This document shows, one piece after another, positions 1-11,289 of a DNA stretch of 64,000 nt (the first letter of the stretch is position 1; each line of letters opens with the position of its first letter). Source of the DNA: Galeruca laticollis (lineage: Eukaryota > Arthropoda > Insecta > Coleoptera > Chrysomelidae); contig OY998175.1 in the NCBI GenBank assembly GCA_963921935.1, positions 162,376,809-162,440,808 of the forward strand. Direction: 5' to 3'. The position numbers and the translations under genes are program-made. The notes beneath the pieces were generated by a model. That model searched no databases, was not told the origin of the DNA, and worked only from the letters and a program-made list of their open reading frames with translations.

Positions 1-1413
1 GATGATAAACATTTTTTGTTAAATATAGTTTCGTAACGAAATAACTGCAGAACTATTATTTCATTTTTTTATATGATATAGGTTGTCCCAATTCCATTAA
101 TCGCTTTTATAATTTATTTACACCCATCATTACACTTGTACTTTGCTTACTATTCCTGTTCCAGAAGTTATTTTCTTGTATAGTATATACTTACACATTT
201 ATTCTACGATAACCTCAAATTTCCTGATAAGGAAGGCAAACAAGTTTTAATAATAATGTTTTTAATGTACAATGTCCATATTCTTGGTGAATTTTACAGC
301 GAGCAAGGAAAATAATAATGATTATCTAATTTATTATTCATGTATTATATAGGAAGTTTATTCTTGACAGAATGAGCTGTTGACCTTGTGGTCTTTCTGC
401 CCGTTTCACAGTTAATGTTAGGTCATATATGAGTGTTGTTTGGTTATGTTTGTCGGAAAGTTGGCGTAACACAATTGTTGAAATTGACGTTTAATTACAG
501 TTTTATTACCGACATTATACTACTTTTCATCACATGACAAGCGCATGCGCAGCCGCTATCTTGGAAGAGCGGGAGTTTAAAAGTTTCGTACTGGTTTGTA
601 CGATACTATGTACAATTGTACAAATGCTGGGGATGCAATATTATCTCCACAAACAAATCCATCATTAAAACAAATTATTGATGGTGCATTACTTGTTGAC
701 AAATCAGTTGAAGCGTATAATTGTGAACGATTAAAATGTGGCTAAAGTGTCGTGGGCGTTCTCAAAACGGCGAAATAAATCTGTTAGTTGAGAGGTTAGC
801 TGTCAATACAATCTATTATCTAAACAAAAATAGGTACTTAAATAATAATTAACTAAATAAAATTAGGTAGATATAGAAACTCTAAAATTACCATTTAGGT
901 TCGTAATAAATATTATTAATAATATTAAAACTCTGCTTGCTGATATAAACATATTATATTTTTAATCATAGGGTTACGCGTATATATTAAGTACATCTAT
1001 ATATTGCAAGCATGGTTAAGGACAATTTATAAAATATATTATGTATTGGTTTAAATTAATTTAAAACATGTATCACTCTTTATAGACACTCCATAAAACA
1101 CCGTTTTATTTTTCCTTTTCGTACAGATAATATAGTCGACTTTAAAATTTTATTATTATTATAATTTTAATTTTCTCTTAATTTATTTTTAATAAGTATT
1201 ATTTGTTTAATGTTTGTTGATTTCAACTATTTGTACACAGGTATTTTGACATGCGTATTCACAAAACAGTACGAAAAAGATGGCAGAACTGCACGCATAC
1301 GCACAATAAAAAATTGTGATGAAAAGGTCTATAGCAACCGTAGTACGAAAAATCAAAATCGGAGTTAATGTGACAATAATTAATTGAAGCTTAATTGTGC
1401 TAGGTGGAACACA
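1..1413. other. AT-rich stretch, no gene recognised except a micro-ORF at 609-743
   Basis: No OGDH exon and no transposon protein is visible on either strand here. The stretch is AT-rich and probably belongs to the OGDH intron (or 3' part of the gene) that lies left of the exon at 8762-8983. The only structured part is around 531-743, described separately. Confidence 0.4.
609..743 (+). other. Micro-ORF, diverged member of the LIDG micro-exon family
   Basis: An ATG-started frame of 44 codons. Its middle part reads KQIIDGALLVD, which resembles NDKLIDGVSLVH in the 29-codon micro-exon at 22349-22435 and its copies at 36899-36985 and 8438-8524. Upstream, at about 540-575, a GCGCATGCGC-type box and a CGC-ATCTTGG stretch occupy the same relative place as the GC-rich block before the 22349 copy. 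The frame runs past the position where the other copies have a splice donor, and no clear donor is seen here. I do not recognise the protein. It could be a diverged first exon of a transposon or a chance frame. Confidence 0.3.
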
Positions 1414-1530
1414 ATAGACTTTTTAATAGTTGACATTTTTTGTGCGCATGTCCCAACTTCCGACTAGCGGATGTGGAGAGCTTTCGAAATCTATTCCCAG
1501 ACGCGAGAAGTCCCGAACTGGACACGACAG
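1414..1530 (+). repeat. Terminal-repeat-like segment (agactttttaatagtt family)
   Basis: The block starts with AATAGACTTTTTAATAGTT and is followed by TTTGTGCGCATG-CCCAACTTCCG. The same start recurs at 18523-18590. Diverged versions are at 22263-22310 and, inverted, at 8567-8620 and 36985-37070. The part from about 1460 to 1530 also resembles the reverse complement of 7620-7710. It looks like the end of a DNA transposon family. It sits about 50 bp upstream of the Gypsy-A LTR. Confidence 0.45.
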
Positions 1531-1580
1531 CATTGGCGCGAGCTATGAAATATATTATTATGGTGCATGTTTGTGTATAA

Positions 1581-2071
1581 TGTTACGAACTCGCACACCC
1601 AAGTAGATGCTAAGTACGGTCCTGTAACCTTATGTTAACAGAGTTGAAAATATGGCGAACGCGCCTAATTCTAAGAAGGTCTATTGAGATTGTTTGTGAC
1701 CGTTTTTATAGATATGTTTTCCGAAGATCTTTTAAGGATTGAGCCGGCATTCGAGAAATATCCCGAAAGGCGACTGTTTTTGTGTAAGCCGCAAACTAGA
1801 ATTATCTAGCAAAAAGGCCACTTATATATAAAGGCCCGACCAGTGCGAGAAGTTCAGTTTATAAAGTGATCTCGTGAAATTAACAGCGAACAAGTAAATA
1901 GTCTAAGTAGTGAAGTGTTTATATAAACTAATGTAGGTGAATATACTGTGTATATAATATAAATTAGTGAATAGTGTAGTGAATAAATAAATTGAGTTAG
2001 TAGACATAACGTGTGTGTATAAATCCCACTCGCACTCGCAAACGTTTAAAATGTATAAGAAAAACATTACA
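1581..2071 (+). repeat. Putative 5' LTR of Gypsy-A
   Basis: The segment starts TGTTACGAAC and ends CATTACA one base before a TGGTGTCAGG primer-binding site. It contains a TATA box and an initiator at the expected spacing. Because no 3' LTR is present in the window, the left boundary rests on the TG start alone and could be off by some bases. Confidence 0.6.
1823..1860 (+). promoter_or_regulatory. LTR core promoter of Gypsy-A
   Basis: A TATATATAAAGG box at about 1824-1834 is followed some 30 bp later by TTCAGTTT at 1853-1860, which matches the arthropod initiator TCAGT. Transcription would start near 1855, dividing the LTR into U3 and R-U5. Confidence 0.5.
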
Positions 2072-2072
2072 T

Positions 2073-2090
2073 TGGTGTCAGGTGTGGGGT
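2073..2090 (+). other. Primer-binding site, probably tRNA-Leu
   Basis: TGGTGTCAGGTGTGGGG begins one base after the LTR. The first ten bases, and GTGGG after one mismatch, agree with the complement of the usual 3' end of leucine tRNA. This assignment is from general knowledge of tRNA ends and was not checked. Confidence 0.5.
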
Positions 2091-2115
2091 AATATAAATA
2101 AATAATCACGTAATC

Positions 2116-3390
2116 ATGTACAAGAGAATAAGTGACCTGAAAGTGACAGAGTTAAGAGCAGAATTAGAAACGTCCGGTGAGAAAAGTGAATTAGTAGAAA
2201 GAGTTTTATTTAATGACGAGGCTTCCACCTTAATCTCATCAATTTCCGATATGAAGAACGATATTTATACTATGAATGATATTTCTGCTAACATGGACGA
2301 GAAAATCGAGAATAAGATGACAACGATGAACAAGAAAATAAAATCAGTCACTGAAAATAAGGTGACAACGATAGACGAGAAAAGCAAGGAAATAGAGAGA
2401 AATATGGCAGATTTATGAACACAAGACACGCCAGCAGAAGAAAAGAAGATTGAACATAGAAAACCCTGCAAGCCAGAAATAAACTCCAGGATAGAAGATA
2501 TTGGCAGTTTTGCCCGAGTCAAGGCTTCAACGTTCGACGGAAAGACATCGTGGACCAATTACGTGAAACAATTTGAAGCAGCCGCTAGAGTGAATAATTG
2601 ATCCGATAGGGAGAATGCAGTAAACTTAACCATCTCGCTTAGGGGAGATGCCTTAGATGTACTCCAGACGATACCTCTGGAAGAAACGGATGACTTGGAG
2701 CAGCTGAAGAAGATGTTGGATTTGCGATACGGTCACGGACATCTAGAACATTTGTACCAGTCCCAGCTGAACAACCGAAGGCAGAAACGTGACGAATCCC
2801 TTCAATAGTATGAAGTGGATATTGCCCGACTAGTTCGATTTGCTTATCCATCAGCACCAGAGAACATGATGGAATGTCTGAACATCCAGGTATTTATTGA
2901 TGGCTTACGTGATCCCGATATGCATAGGACGCTTCAGTTAGCCGATCCCAAAATATTTGTCGATTCCTTGATTGCTGCTCTTGAATCTGAAGCAGCCACG
3001 GACGCTTCGGGATATAACAAAGTCAGGACCATCCAAGAAGAAGGTGGCGAAGACATATTTGACCAGTTCGTCAGTTTAATAAAAAGAATGATGGGCAAGA
3101 AGACGAGAAAGATAAGATGCTGGAATTGTGGCGAACTAGGGCATGTACGTAGTTCGTGTAAGCGCCCCTGGACTCCTGCAAACCAAGAACCCCAGTCACA
3201 GGAAAACTTGAACGGGTCGGCTACGAGGGGGGCAGCACCGACTCGTGATCGTTCCAAAGACCCTCTCATACTGATAGCTTCTCTCAATAGGCGAGAGTGT
3301 CAACGTTCACGGGGAGACACAAATCCAATTGGAAATTGGCGCAGAAAAGTTCACGCATACGGTTCGGTGCTGACATTGAAGAAGACGTAA
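2116..3390 (+). pseudogene. Gypsy-A gag with SAP-like N-terminus and CCHC knuckle, three nonsense codons
   Basis: One reading frame runs from the ATG at 2116 to the TAA at 3388-3390. It is interrupted by TGA at 2416, TGA at 2599 and TAG at 2806, with no frameshift between them. Residues about 5-35 (DLKVTELRAELETSG...) look like a SAP helix-extension-helix. A lysine/glutamate-rich coiled-coil-like stretch follows, then a Gag capsid region (FDGKTSWTNYVKQFE, about 2530-2580) and a zinc knuckle CWNCGELGHVRSSC at about 3118-3160. The protein would form the retroelement particle and bind its RNA. The knuckle is intact and the breaks make it non-functional as it stands. Confidence 0.8.
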
Positions 3391-3878
3391 TTCTGGGAAT
3401 GGACGTAATAAATATACATGGTTTCCAATTGGACTTTAGAAACAGGGCTATTAAAGTGGGTTCTAAGAAGGTAATCCTTCATCCATATGAAGGCAGCCCG
3501 GTGTTGGTAGCTATACAGGAAGATACCGTTCTACCTGCACGAAGCGAAACCATGATAGTAGCACGGCTACAGGGAATCATGGAGGAAGGTACACCGGTTA
3601 TGATGGAGCCAAGGAACCACGACGAAGAAGTTGGCAAAGGAGTACTAATTGGAAATGGATTGGTTACGTCGGCGAAGGAGATCCCAGTACGTGTGATAAA
3701 CGTGAACGATTACCCAATTACCATCAAGAAGGAAACCAAGATTGGATCCTGCGTACCAGTGACGTCTATAGTTCGCCAAACAACTGACAATTCCAATACC
3801 AGATTCGAACGGATGTTATCAGTAGCTGGTCAATCCTTGAATCGAGCTGAGATCTATTTGTACCAAAAGGAGGGATGA
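3297..3878 (+). pseudogene. Gypsy-A protease remnant and RT-proximal linker
   Basis: This frame overlaps the end of gag in another frame. It carries the C-terminal half of a retropepsin: VILGMDVINIHGF (about 3390-3425) corresponds to the ILG-D motif near the end of the protease. The N-terminal half with the catalytic DTG/DSG is not found, so the enzyme is truncated. The rest is the spacer that precedes RT in Gypsy polyproteins. It ends in ATGA overlapping the next frame at 3875, which marks a frameshift. Confidence 0.65.
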
Positions 3879-5137
3879 CTGATAGAGCATCAGCCGTCAG
3901 ACACAAAATCGATACTGGTAATGCCAAGCCAATTAGGCAATTAGCTAGAAGACTTCCACGAGCGAAGAGAGAGGAAGCCGAAAAAATAATTCGAGAGATG
4001 GGAGACGAAAAAGTAATAGAACCATCTACTAGTCCATGGATGTCTCCAGTAGTGCTCGTCAAGAAAAAAGATGGAACTACGAGATTCTGCGTGGACTATC
4101 GCCAGCTAAACAACGTGACGAAGAAAGACAGCTATGCTCTGCCTCGTATCGACGATACGCTAGATACTTTGGCCGGCAGCAAACTGTTTTCCACATTGGA
4201 CCTGAAGTCTGGTTATTGGCAAGTGGAAATGGACCTAGAAGACAAAGAGAAGACTGCTTTTACCACCGGATCTGGATTATGGCAATTCAACGTCATGCCA
4301 TTCGGGCTCTGTAATGCGCCCGCGACATTTGAAAGACTCATGGAAAATGTCTTGAGAGGGTTGTCTTCGAAGACATGCCTGGTCTATTTGGGCGACATCG
4401 TAGTACTCGGGAAGACATTTGACGAACACCTGAAGAATTTGGAAGACGTATTCAAACGACTCCAAGCTGCCCAGCTCATGTTAAACCCGAAGAAATGTTA
4501 GCTATTCCAAAACCGAATCATCTACCTAGGTCATATAGTGATCAATGAAGGAGGGGTGGTGGATCCAGAGAAAAATGCTTCCATTCAGCAATGGCCGCAA
4601 CCAACCGACAAACATCAAATTAGGAGTTTGCTTGATTTTTGCACATATTATAGATGATTGTTCAGGAAGTTTGGAGATATTGCCAAGCCTCTAACTCGAC
4701 TTACAGAAGAAGCAAGAGCTTTCCAATGGGACGAAGACTGTCAAACGGCTTTTGAAACCTTGAAGGGGCATTTAACCACGGCGCCGATATTAGAATACCC
4801 ATTACTAGAGGGAGACTTTATTCTTGACACTGACGCAAGCAACGTAGGCATTGCAGGAGTGCTCTCACAGATGCAAGTAGGGCACGAAAGAGTGCTGGGA
4901 TATTTCAGTAAAGTTCTCTCCAAACCAGAACGAAACTACTGCGTCACAAGAAAAGAACTTTTGGCGGTAGTGAAGTCCGTGAAACACTTTTACCAGTATC
5001 TTTATGGCAGGAAGTTCTTAATCCGGACTGATCATGCAGCACTCAAGTGGTTTATGCAGTTCAAGAATCACGAGGGCCAGATCGCTAGATGGATTGAACG
5101 ATTTCTAGAGTACGATTTCAACATCGAGCTGGTGTGA
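3875..5137 (+). pseudogene. Gypsy-A reverse transcriptase and RNase H, catalytic box altered
   Basis: The frame starts in the RT finger region (STSPWMSPVVLVKKKDG, about 4028-4078) and contains FCVDYRQLN, LDLKSGYWQV and MPFGLCNAPATFERLM. The catalytic YxDD box reads YLGD at about 4385-4396: the first of the two aspartates that bind metal is glycine. TAG at 4499 and TGA near 4655 interrupt the same frame. The connection and RNase H follow (ILDTDASNVGIAGVL, about 4829; RKELLAVVKSVKHF; RTDHAALKWF), ending at the TGA at 5135. The enzyme would copy the element RNA into DNA, but the box change and the stops show this copy is dead. Confidence 0.9.
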
Positions 5138-5424
5138 GTCACCGAAATGCCCACTCCCTGTCCAGACGGCCGTACCCAACAGACTGCTCCCACTGAAAGA
5201 CGGCGGAATCTAGGGAAGCTGCAGTTTCAAGAACTACTGTAGTCAACGAGGAATGGTCACACACCAGGATCAGAGAATATCAGGAGAATGATCCTCACCT
5301 GAAGATGATCCGGCAATGGAAGGAACAAAATCGGCGACCTACATGGCAAGAAGTGTCACGATTTACACCGACACTCAAGGCATATTGGGCCTAGTGGGAC
5401 TCCGTTGTCCTGGAAGAAGGGCTG

Positions 5425-6560
5425 TTGAAAAGAGTCCTCGAAAACGATGATGGTTCTGAGATGAAAAGACAGCTGGTTATCCCTAGAACGAGAGTAGCTG
5501 AGGTACTGAAGAAGTTACTCGACAGCCCATCGGGAGGCCATATGGGAGTGAAGAAAACCCTCCAGCGAATCCGTGAGAGGTTTTATTGGATGAACAGCTC
5601 CGATGATGTGAAGGACTGGTGTAAGAAACGTACGACTTGTGCTACCAACAATGGACCACATCGCAAGAGAAAGGCACACATGAAACAATACAATGTTGGG
5701 AGCCCTTTCTGAAGGATTGCTTTAGATATCGCTGGACCATTTCCGACGACAGAAAATGGTGGCAAATACATACTGGTTGTAATGGATTATTTCACAAAGT
5801 GGGTAGAAATTTACACTATCCCGAATCAAGAGGCCACAACTCTCGCGGATGTATTGGAAAAAAAATTATCAGCCTATATGGAGTGCCCTTGGAATTCCAC
5901 ACAGCGACCAGGGAAGAAATTTAGAAAGTCATCTATTCCAGGAGTTTTGCGACAAGCTGGGAATGAAGAAGAACAGGACAACAGCATTACATCCACAGTC
6001 AGACGGAATGGTGGAGGGAATGAACAGGACTATTGGAAAATACCTGTTCAAAGTAGTTTCCAGCCATCAGAGAGATTGGGACCAATATCTTTCCCTATTT
6101 GCATTGGCTTATCAATCTGCCGTAAATAAGTCCACGGGTTAAACACTTGCGAAAGTCCTGTTTGGACGTGAAATGAGGCTTCCTTGTGACCTGGAGAAGA
6201 TCTATCAGGAGAAGACTACGTCATCCAATTTAGAAGAAGACTGGACGATATTCATGAATTAGTTCGAACAAATCTTCAAGTTGCCAGCGACAGAATGAAA
6301 AGTCGGTATAACACGCAGGCCACAGTAGGCGGTTTTAATAAAGGGGACAGAGTATGGTTACACAACCTGACGAGAAGAAAAGAATTTTCTCCAAAATTAC
6401 AAAAATTTGGGAAGGTCCATACTTAATCAAAAAAGGATCAATGATGTTATATATCGCATAAGCAAGATCCCCAACGGAAAACCAAAAGTTGTTCACCAAA
6501 ATCGACTAGCTCCATTCGAAGGAGACCATGACCTAGAGAAAGGAGTAAACCATATTTGAG
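5425..6560 (+). pseudogene. Gypsy-A integrase, frameshifted
   Basis: The zinc-binding HHCC region is at about 5540-5640 (HMGVKKTLQRIRERFYW, with C-x2-C near 5625-5645 altered to KKRTTCAT). The core follows after a TGA at 5710: LDIAGPFPTTENGGKYI carries the first catalytic Asp and SDQGRN the second. VEGMNRT carries the Glu after a frameshift around 5850-5900. A GPY/F-like segment (KGDRVWLHNLTRRKEF, about 6340-6385; EGPYLIKKGS, about 6413) follows in yet another frame. The triad is present but cannot be read through. This is an old, inactive copy. Confidence 0.85.
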
Positions 6561-6562
6561 AT

Positions 6563-6790
6563 GTGTCTGACTCTAACTTCGATGAATTTATGGGCGCGTA
6601 TGGAGGTACCGGGATAGCTAGATATGGAGTCACTTCAGAACAACGACAAGATTTGTTCACTGTCCCGGAAAATTATTCACAGGCATACATCATCCCCGCC
6701 CGTATCAAGAACGCACGAGGGTTGGCAATCGTCTTTCGAAAGAAAATTGGTCAGTTGTTTGAAAAAAAATTATATCGGGTGAATAGTTGA
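6563..6790 (+). other. 75-codon ORF after the Gypsy-A integrase, unknown
   Basis: It begins MSDSNFDEFMGAYGGTGIAR and ends at the TGA at 6788. It could be the last part of the polyprotein in another frame or chance. It does not look like an envelope protein: there is no signal peptide or membrane segment. No polypurine tract or LTR could be placed after it. Confidence 0.25.
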
Positions 6791-7600
6791 GGAAATTTGA
6801 TGTACATGGGGGTTTCCGGAAAACTATACATCAAAATCGAAAACTGACATATTATTTGGATTCTAGAACAAGAAATACATAATGTTGTATAATTTTCCTC
6901 ATACATTCACTGAAAACTAAAAATTTTTTATTTTTTCGCCTGGAAAGCGAAATTTGTTAAATTTTTTTGACATGCTTCCATAAAAGATTCAATATTTCTG
7001 AAACTATTCAAGATGTCATCTTCATTCTTACACCATTCTATAGAGGCAATAAGCATATTAATTACTGATTATATTTAGTTTCTTCCATTTAATATTTGTA
7101 CGAGTTATACAGGGTTAAAGTTGGACTGGAAATTTTTGTGAAAATTTACCCTACAAAAATAATTTGTAACAACTACGTTTATCAATTGGAAAGACTAAAA
7201 TTGGTAAAATCAAAAGAGAGGCGTTAATACTATTATTAAAAAAATACGGCAATTTTCCACCCATATTACAAACCGAGTTATAAAACATGAATCTATGAAT
7301 TTTGATTTTATCATTTAGTCATTTTATATTAATAATCTTACCTGAATGAAACGTATTTGCATGTTTCCTGAAATTAAAAATAGGACTAAACCTTTTTTGG
7401 CATTCAGAACATGTGACGATATCAATTTTTAAAATATCTTCAACACACAAAACACAATCAAATATTACATACAATACGCCACAACAACATACCTAACCTT
7501 TGAAAATATACAGATGTTGTGACAATTACCATTAAGGAAGCAACATAGATTAAAAACTAAAGGGGAGGTAATCTACAAATTGAAAACAAAACCATTTCTT
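6791..7600. other. No gene seen
   Basis: AT-rich sequence with long A and T runs on both strands and no recognisable protein, RNA gene or repeat. If it once held the Gypsy-A 3' LTR, no trace is visible. Confidence 0.4.
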
Positions 7601-7807
7601 TCCCGTCCACACTTTTGCCGCGTTCGGCAGAATTCGTAAGTCGTTCGTGTTCGGGAATAGTTTTCGAAAGCTATCCGTATCCGCTAGTTAACTTCCGCCA
7701 TGTTTTTCGGGCATAATCACCTATCTGCTATAAGTAATGACATTTTAATCAATACACACTTATAACTAAAAAATTATTTGAAATAAAAAATATTAACGGT
7801 AAAAAAG

Positions 7808-8020
7808 GTGCAAAAAACATTGTTGTTTGGCGTATGCCGTAGTGATACGCGAAGTAAATCCTTTTTGGAGAGTTTATATTATTGTCTTAGCTTCCCAAAG
7901 CTGTGTTTGAAATATCGTCAAAAAAGCATTAAGACAATAATAAAAAAACATGCACAAATTTGTCCCAAGTGTGCCAATTGTAATTTTTGGGTTAAACTTA
8001 TTGGACAAGGTGATGGTTAG
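7808..8020 (+). pseudogene. THAP-like N-terminal fragment
   Basis: The frame has no ATG at its start. It reads GVCRSDTRSKSF, then SFPKLCLKYRQKSIKTII, a CPKCANC and NFWVKLIGQGD. The order Cys ... FPKP-like ... Cys-x2-Cys ... W-x-K-x-x-GR-D resembles the THAP DNA-binding modules of P-like transposases and related insect proteins. The C-terminal C-x2-H pair is not seen before the stop, so it would be an exon or a truncated module. The fit is by memory of the family and is weak to moderate. Confidence 0.35.
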
Positions 8021-8437
8021 ATTTCAAGGGAATTAGTAATGTTAAAGACCCATAAATGTATTCATTTCATTTAGAAGTAGAAATGAGCCCGATAGTAAAA
8101 ATATCCAGACCCTGCTAGCCGTGTAAAAAATCTTGTGTAATAAGGTGATTTAAATAAATATAGTTATTAACGTAACTGGTAATAGTTTAACCTCAAATAA
8201 CAAATTTGCTTTTAGATACAGATCACAAGGACCTCCATGGATCAATAATATAAAGAAACAAATGATTTATTGTCAATAATAACTTTAATGGTTTGAATTA
8301 ACTGATATAAAAATTCCTGTTTACTAGACATCAGAATTTCATCCTAACCTCTCAACTAATTTTGCTCTATTTCCTCCTTGAGGATATTCATGACACTTCA
8401 ACCATCAACGTAATTGAATTCAATGATTGGCATTTAC

Positions 8438-8524
8438 TATATGATGTACTAATGATGCACCATCAATCAATTTTTCATTTAATTTTATTGATAACAGTAG
8501 TGACAATGCTTGTTGTCCGGCCAT
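8438..8524 (-). other. LIDG micro-exon, copy 1
   Basis: Minus-strand ATG followed by 28 codons, MAGQQALSLLLSIKLNEKLI..., aligned without gaps to the micro-exon at 22349-22435. GT is kept at the place of the splice donor (ATA|GTAAAT), although weaker than ACG|GTAAGG in the palindrome copies. Flanking sequence is also shared: the following CTAGACATCAGAATTTCATCCTAACC and the preceding GGCCATAATTATAA occur in both. The protein is unknown. Confidence 0.45.
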
Positions 8525-8761
8525 AATTATAAAAGGTGCCCCACATTTTTATATAGTCGCCTCTTAAACATGGCGGAAGCACGTGCTCTGAGCAAACTAT
8601 TAAAATGTCTACTGAAATTTCTTTATTGAAAAAATTTAATAGCTAGTTAGTTGATTGATAATAACTGAGATCTTGGTGGAACCGGCATTACTCTACTAAA
8701 TGTGTGATTTTACTCTATTATATTTTTCGACCAAAATTATATATTTCACTCTTGTGCATAC

Positions 8762-8983
8762 CTTTAGGTGTCATCAATACCACCGGTTTCCTAAACGGCA
8801 ACATAATCTGTCGTCGCAAAGCGTGAAAGTGATTAGCTGGTGTTGAACAATACGTTACGATCCAATTTATACTTTTAATAAGTTGTATTGGCTTGCTATC
8901 TTCCGGAGGCATTACCTCAGCATCTTCTGATACCATATCCAATATTCTCTCGGGTCTGCAACTGGAATGTTCAGGACCGGCAC
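8762..8983 (-). CDS. Ogdh: 2-oxoglutarate dehydrogenase E1, internal exon (thiamine enzyme, GAGPEHSS region)
   Basis: A 222-bp exon flanked by TTTAG| and |GTATGC on the minus strand. It encodes GAGPEHSSCRPERILDMV, then NWIVTYCSTPANHFHALRRQ and LPFRKPVVLMTPKG. This is the transketolase-like pyrimidine-binding part of the E1 component of the oxoglutarate dehydrogenase complex, which decarboxylates 2-oxoglutarate in the mitochondrial matrix in the TCA cycle. The exon starts in phase 1 and completes the Gly codon begun by the exon at 16316-16566. It ends in phase 1 in the Lys-Gly/Ser of TPK. Common animal OGDH reads GMGPEHSSAR here, so the copy is somewhat diverged; a paralog is possible. The frame is open. 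Confidence 0.9.
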
Positions 8984-9402
8984 CTAAACCCGAATAAATC
9001 AAATTAACAAACTCGTTTAACGATAACAGAAAGTGGAATTAACAGTATTAATTTGAAAAAATTAATCAAATATTAGGAAGTATTGAATGACCTGGTAACA
9101 TATTAATTTACTCTTTACTTCAAAGGTTCCGACAGGTAAATGTGTACAGTGTTGCCTATCAGTGTACTCTTAATCCAAAACTCACAATTTATTTTTTGTT
9201 CCCTAATGAGATTGAGTCTATAAACTGTCATTAGTAATTATCAGCGGAACAGCAATTCAAATTTGTTGATACATTCCACCGCCCAACCTAACATTTTTTC
9301 GTTTTTCTGAGAGAGAAACACGGAAACCGGGTTTTTAGAAAAAAATCCTGTGTGAATGCCGTCTTCGTCGTCGTTGTCGTCGGCCAATTTTTGTAACATG
9401 TC

Positions 9403-9870
9403 TTGTTAGCACAATACAGCCTCCGGAGTGTATACAAGTGACCAATTTAATCATAATATATTATTCAGAGCGTCTCACAGATGAACCCTACTGATTTTTA
9501 GCTCACCAGAGCCAGTAGACTTCATTACAAGAGAGAAGAAGTCACCTGAAGTTGCAGTCGTACGCGCGAACTTGGTGTGAAAACTAATCGGCATAAATCT
9601 TCTTTATACTCCATTTGTTATTATCAAGCGATGTAGATGAACACGACAGAATTTGGTTTCTGCGATTGTCAATGTTCCAACTTCAGATGGCTTCTTCTCT
9701 CATGAAACGGAGTCTACAACAGGTCCTATAAATCCAGAAATACATTTTTGCTCATTTTTGGAGAAATTTCAGTTTGTTAGCACGATGCAGCCTCCGGAGT
9801 GTAGCAAGTGACCAATTTTATTATTGGATATTGTTCAGAGCGTCTCACAGAAGAACTCTATTGATTTCCT
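9403..9870 (+). repeat. Diverged direct repeat of about 110 bp
   Basis: The segment at 9403-9515 (TTGTTAGCACAATACAGCCT, then CCGGAGTGTA and CAGAGCGTCTCACAGA) recurs at about 9775-9880 with scattered differences. The spacer of some 260 bp is not repeated. No coding content; it may be the edges of an old insertion or an old tandem duplication. Confidence 0.6.
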
Positions 9871-9899
9871 GGTCAGATTCACCCGAACACATTTATTTT

Positions 9900-10480
9900 T
9901 TTGGGTAATCCATGTTTCGTTTTTACTCTTTGTCTATTGCGACTGTTAATTTCCCTGGTTATTTCTATGTACTTCAAATTAACGTTCCTTTGCCTCAAAA
10001 GCTGTATTACATCTTTCAGTCGACCTCTGTCGAATGCATTTGTAAGATCCACGATGCACAGGAAAAGGGGCTTGTTGAACTTTATAGACTTCTCTATTAC
10101 TTGTCGTAATATGAAGATGTGTAAGTAGTAGATCTATTGGGCCTGAACCCTTATTGTTCTTTTCATATGCCCACGGTGTTAATTAGTTTCTGTAATAAGA
10201 TTTTTGTTGGCAAGACTGTAATACTGCGGATCAGCTTTTGTTCTTTTTTGAATACTGGTATAATTATGCTTGTTCTCCATTCATCTGGCTCGTGTTAACT
10301 CTGGAGTTTAGCGGTTGTCTTTCGTAAAATACTAGTAGATTTCTAAAAATGCAGTCAGTGCTGCAATTTCATATTCCGAGAAGTTCACAATCCCTCTACT
10401 GCTGGTAATATCCATTCTAAATTTAGTATCTTCTATGTTATATTTATGATTTGATACTCGCTCAAATTTTTCACGCCACT
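9900..10480 (-). pseudogene. LINE reverse transcriptase fragment
   Basis: Translating the minus strand gives PDEWRTSIIIPVFKKEQK (about 10290-10235), then GFRPNRSTT (near 10150) and KPLFLCIVDLTNAFDRGRL (about 10075-10015). These are RT domains 1-3 of an endonuclease-type LINE: the W-x-x-S-x-I-x-P-I/V-F-K-K motif, the GFR-x-x-R-ST motif and the first catalytic Asp in DLTxAFD. The frames are shifted and stops intervene, and the C-terminal YADD part is missing. An old 5'- and 3'-truncated insertion. Confidence 0.7.
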
Positions 10481-11289
10481 AACGATTAAATAACACAAAA
10501 TGTTTTGAAAAAATGTTCGGTTATGTTGTGCCCGACTTCTTCTACTTTATATATTTTTACAGTGGTGATCATTGCATTTTAACCCGAGCGTTCGAAGATG
10601 CAAATTCAGTGGCATATGGTTGCAACTTATATTTTCTCTCCAAATATGCAAATGGACAATCCACTGCGCATTAGTGGGTGCTAAATCCCGAGTTGCGTCA
10701 TTAAAATAAAAAACATGCTGATTATTCCCAAATTCGAACTGTATGCAATGTTACTATTGGCCAAATTTACTCAATGAATTGCGCAAATTTTTAAAGAAAA
10801 AATTCAATTTTAATAAAAGCATAATTCCTCCCACTCCTGGTCTGTCGCCATATTGAAAAAAATCGGCAATTTCTTCAAATTTTCACTTATATCTTTGTTT
10901 GGGGGCATTTTAGTTAGAAGAGAGTTATACACAATGCTGTAGAGAATTAAATTTTCTATAATTTACGTTTTAAATTTTGTTTCTAGGACAGATAGTTACG
11001 AAGATATGCACTTAAAAAAATCTAATTTTCCGGAAATTTGTCAAACTTCCAACTTTAGAACGCTGTAATTCAGTTATGGCTTATTTTAGGAAAACAATTA
11101 TCACAATACAATTTGTAGGGAATTTAATTACCTACAAAACACATGTATATTTTTTATTAGCAATCCTATATGGAGTGGGGTACAATAAAACAAAAACAGC
11201 GGAATTCCCCATGTCATTGTTTAATGAGGACGGTATGCGTAAAGGGATAAAATCACTATAATACGCAGCTTTCTCACTACTTTCACAAG

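Larger units (their letters stand above)
1581..6790 (+). mobile_element. Gypsy-A: decayed Gypsy-family LTR retrotransposon lacking its 3' LTR
   Basis: In order on the plus strand: a TG...CA segment that fits a 5' LTR, a primer-binding site, gag, a protease remnant, reverse transcriptase, RNase H and integrase, all broken by stops and frameshifts. No second copy of the 1581-2071 LTR follows the integrase, so the 3' end has been lost or replaced. The gene order PR-RT-RH-INT and the RT sequence are those of the Gypsy/Ty3 group. A shorter copy of the same family lies at 62720-63830. Its left side carries the agactttttaatagtt repeat. Confidence 0.85.
7620..8620. mobile_element. Possible deletion derivative of a THAP/P-like DNA transposon
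   Basis: The left side carries AACTTCCGCCATGTTTTT at about 7690. The right side carries the same core inverted (AAACATGGCGGAAG, about 8573) followed by GAGCAAACTATTAAAATGTCTAC, the inverted form of the end seen at 22263. Between them lie a THAP-like reading frame (7808-8020, plus) and the LIDG micro-exon (8438-8524, minus). Both ends point inward, as expected for inverted terminal repeats, but target duplications could not be found, and two separate elements side by side cannot be excluded. Confidence 0.35.
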
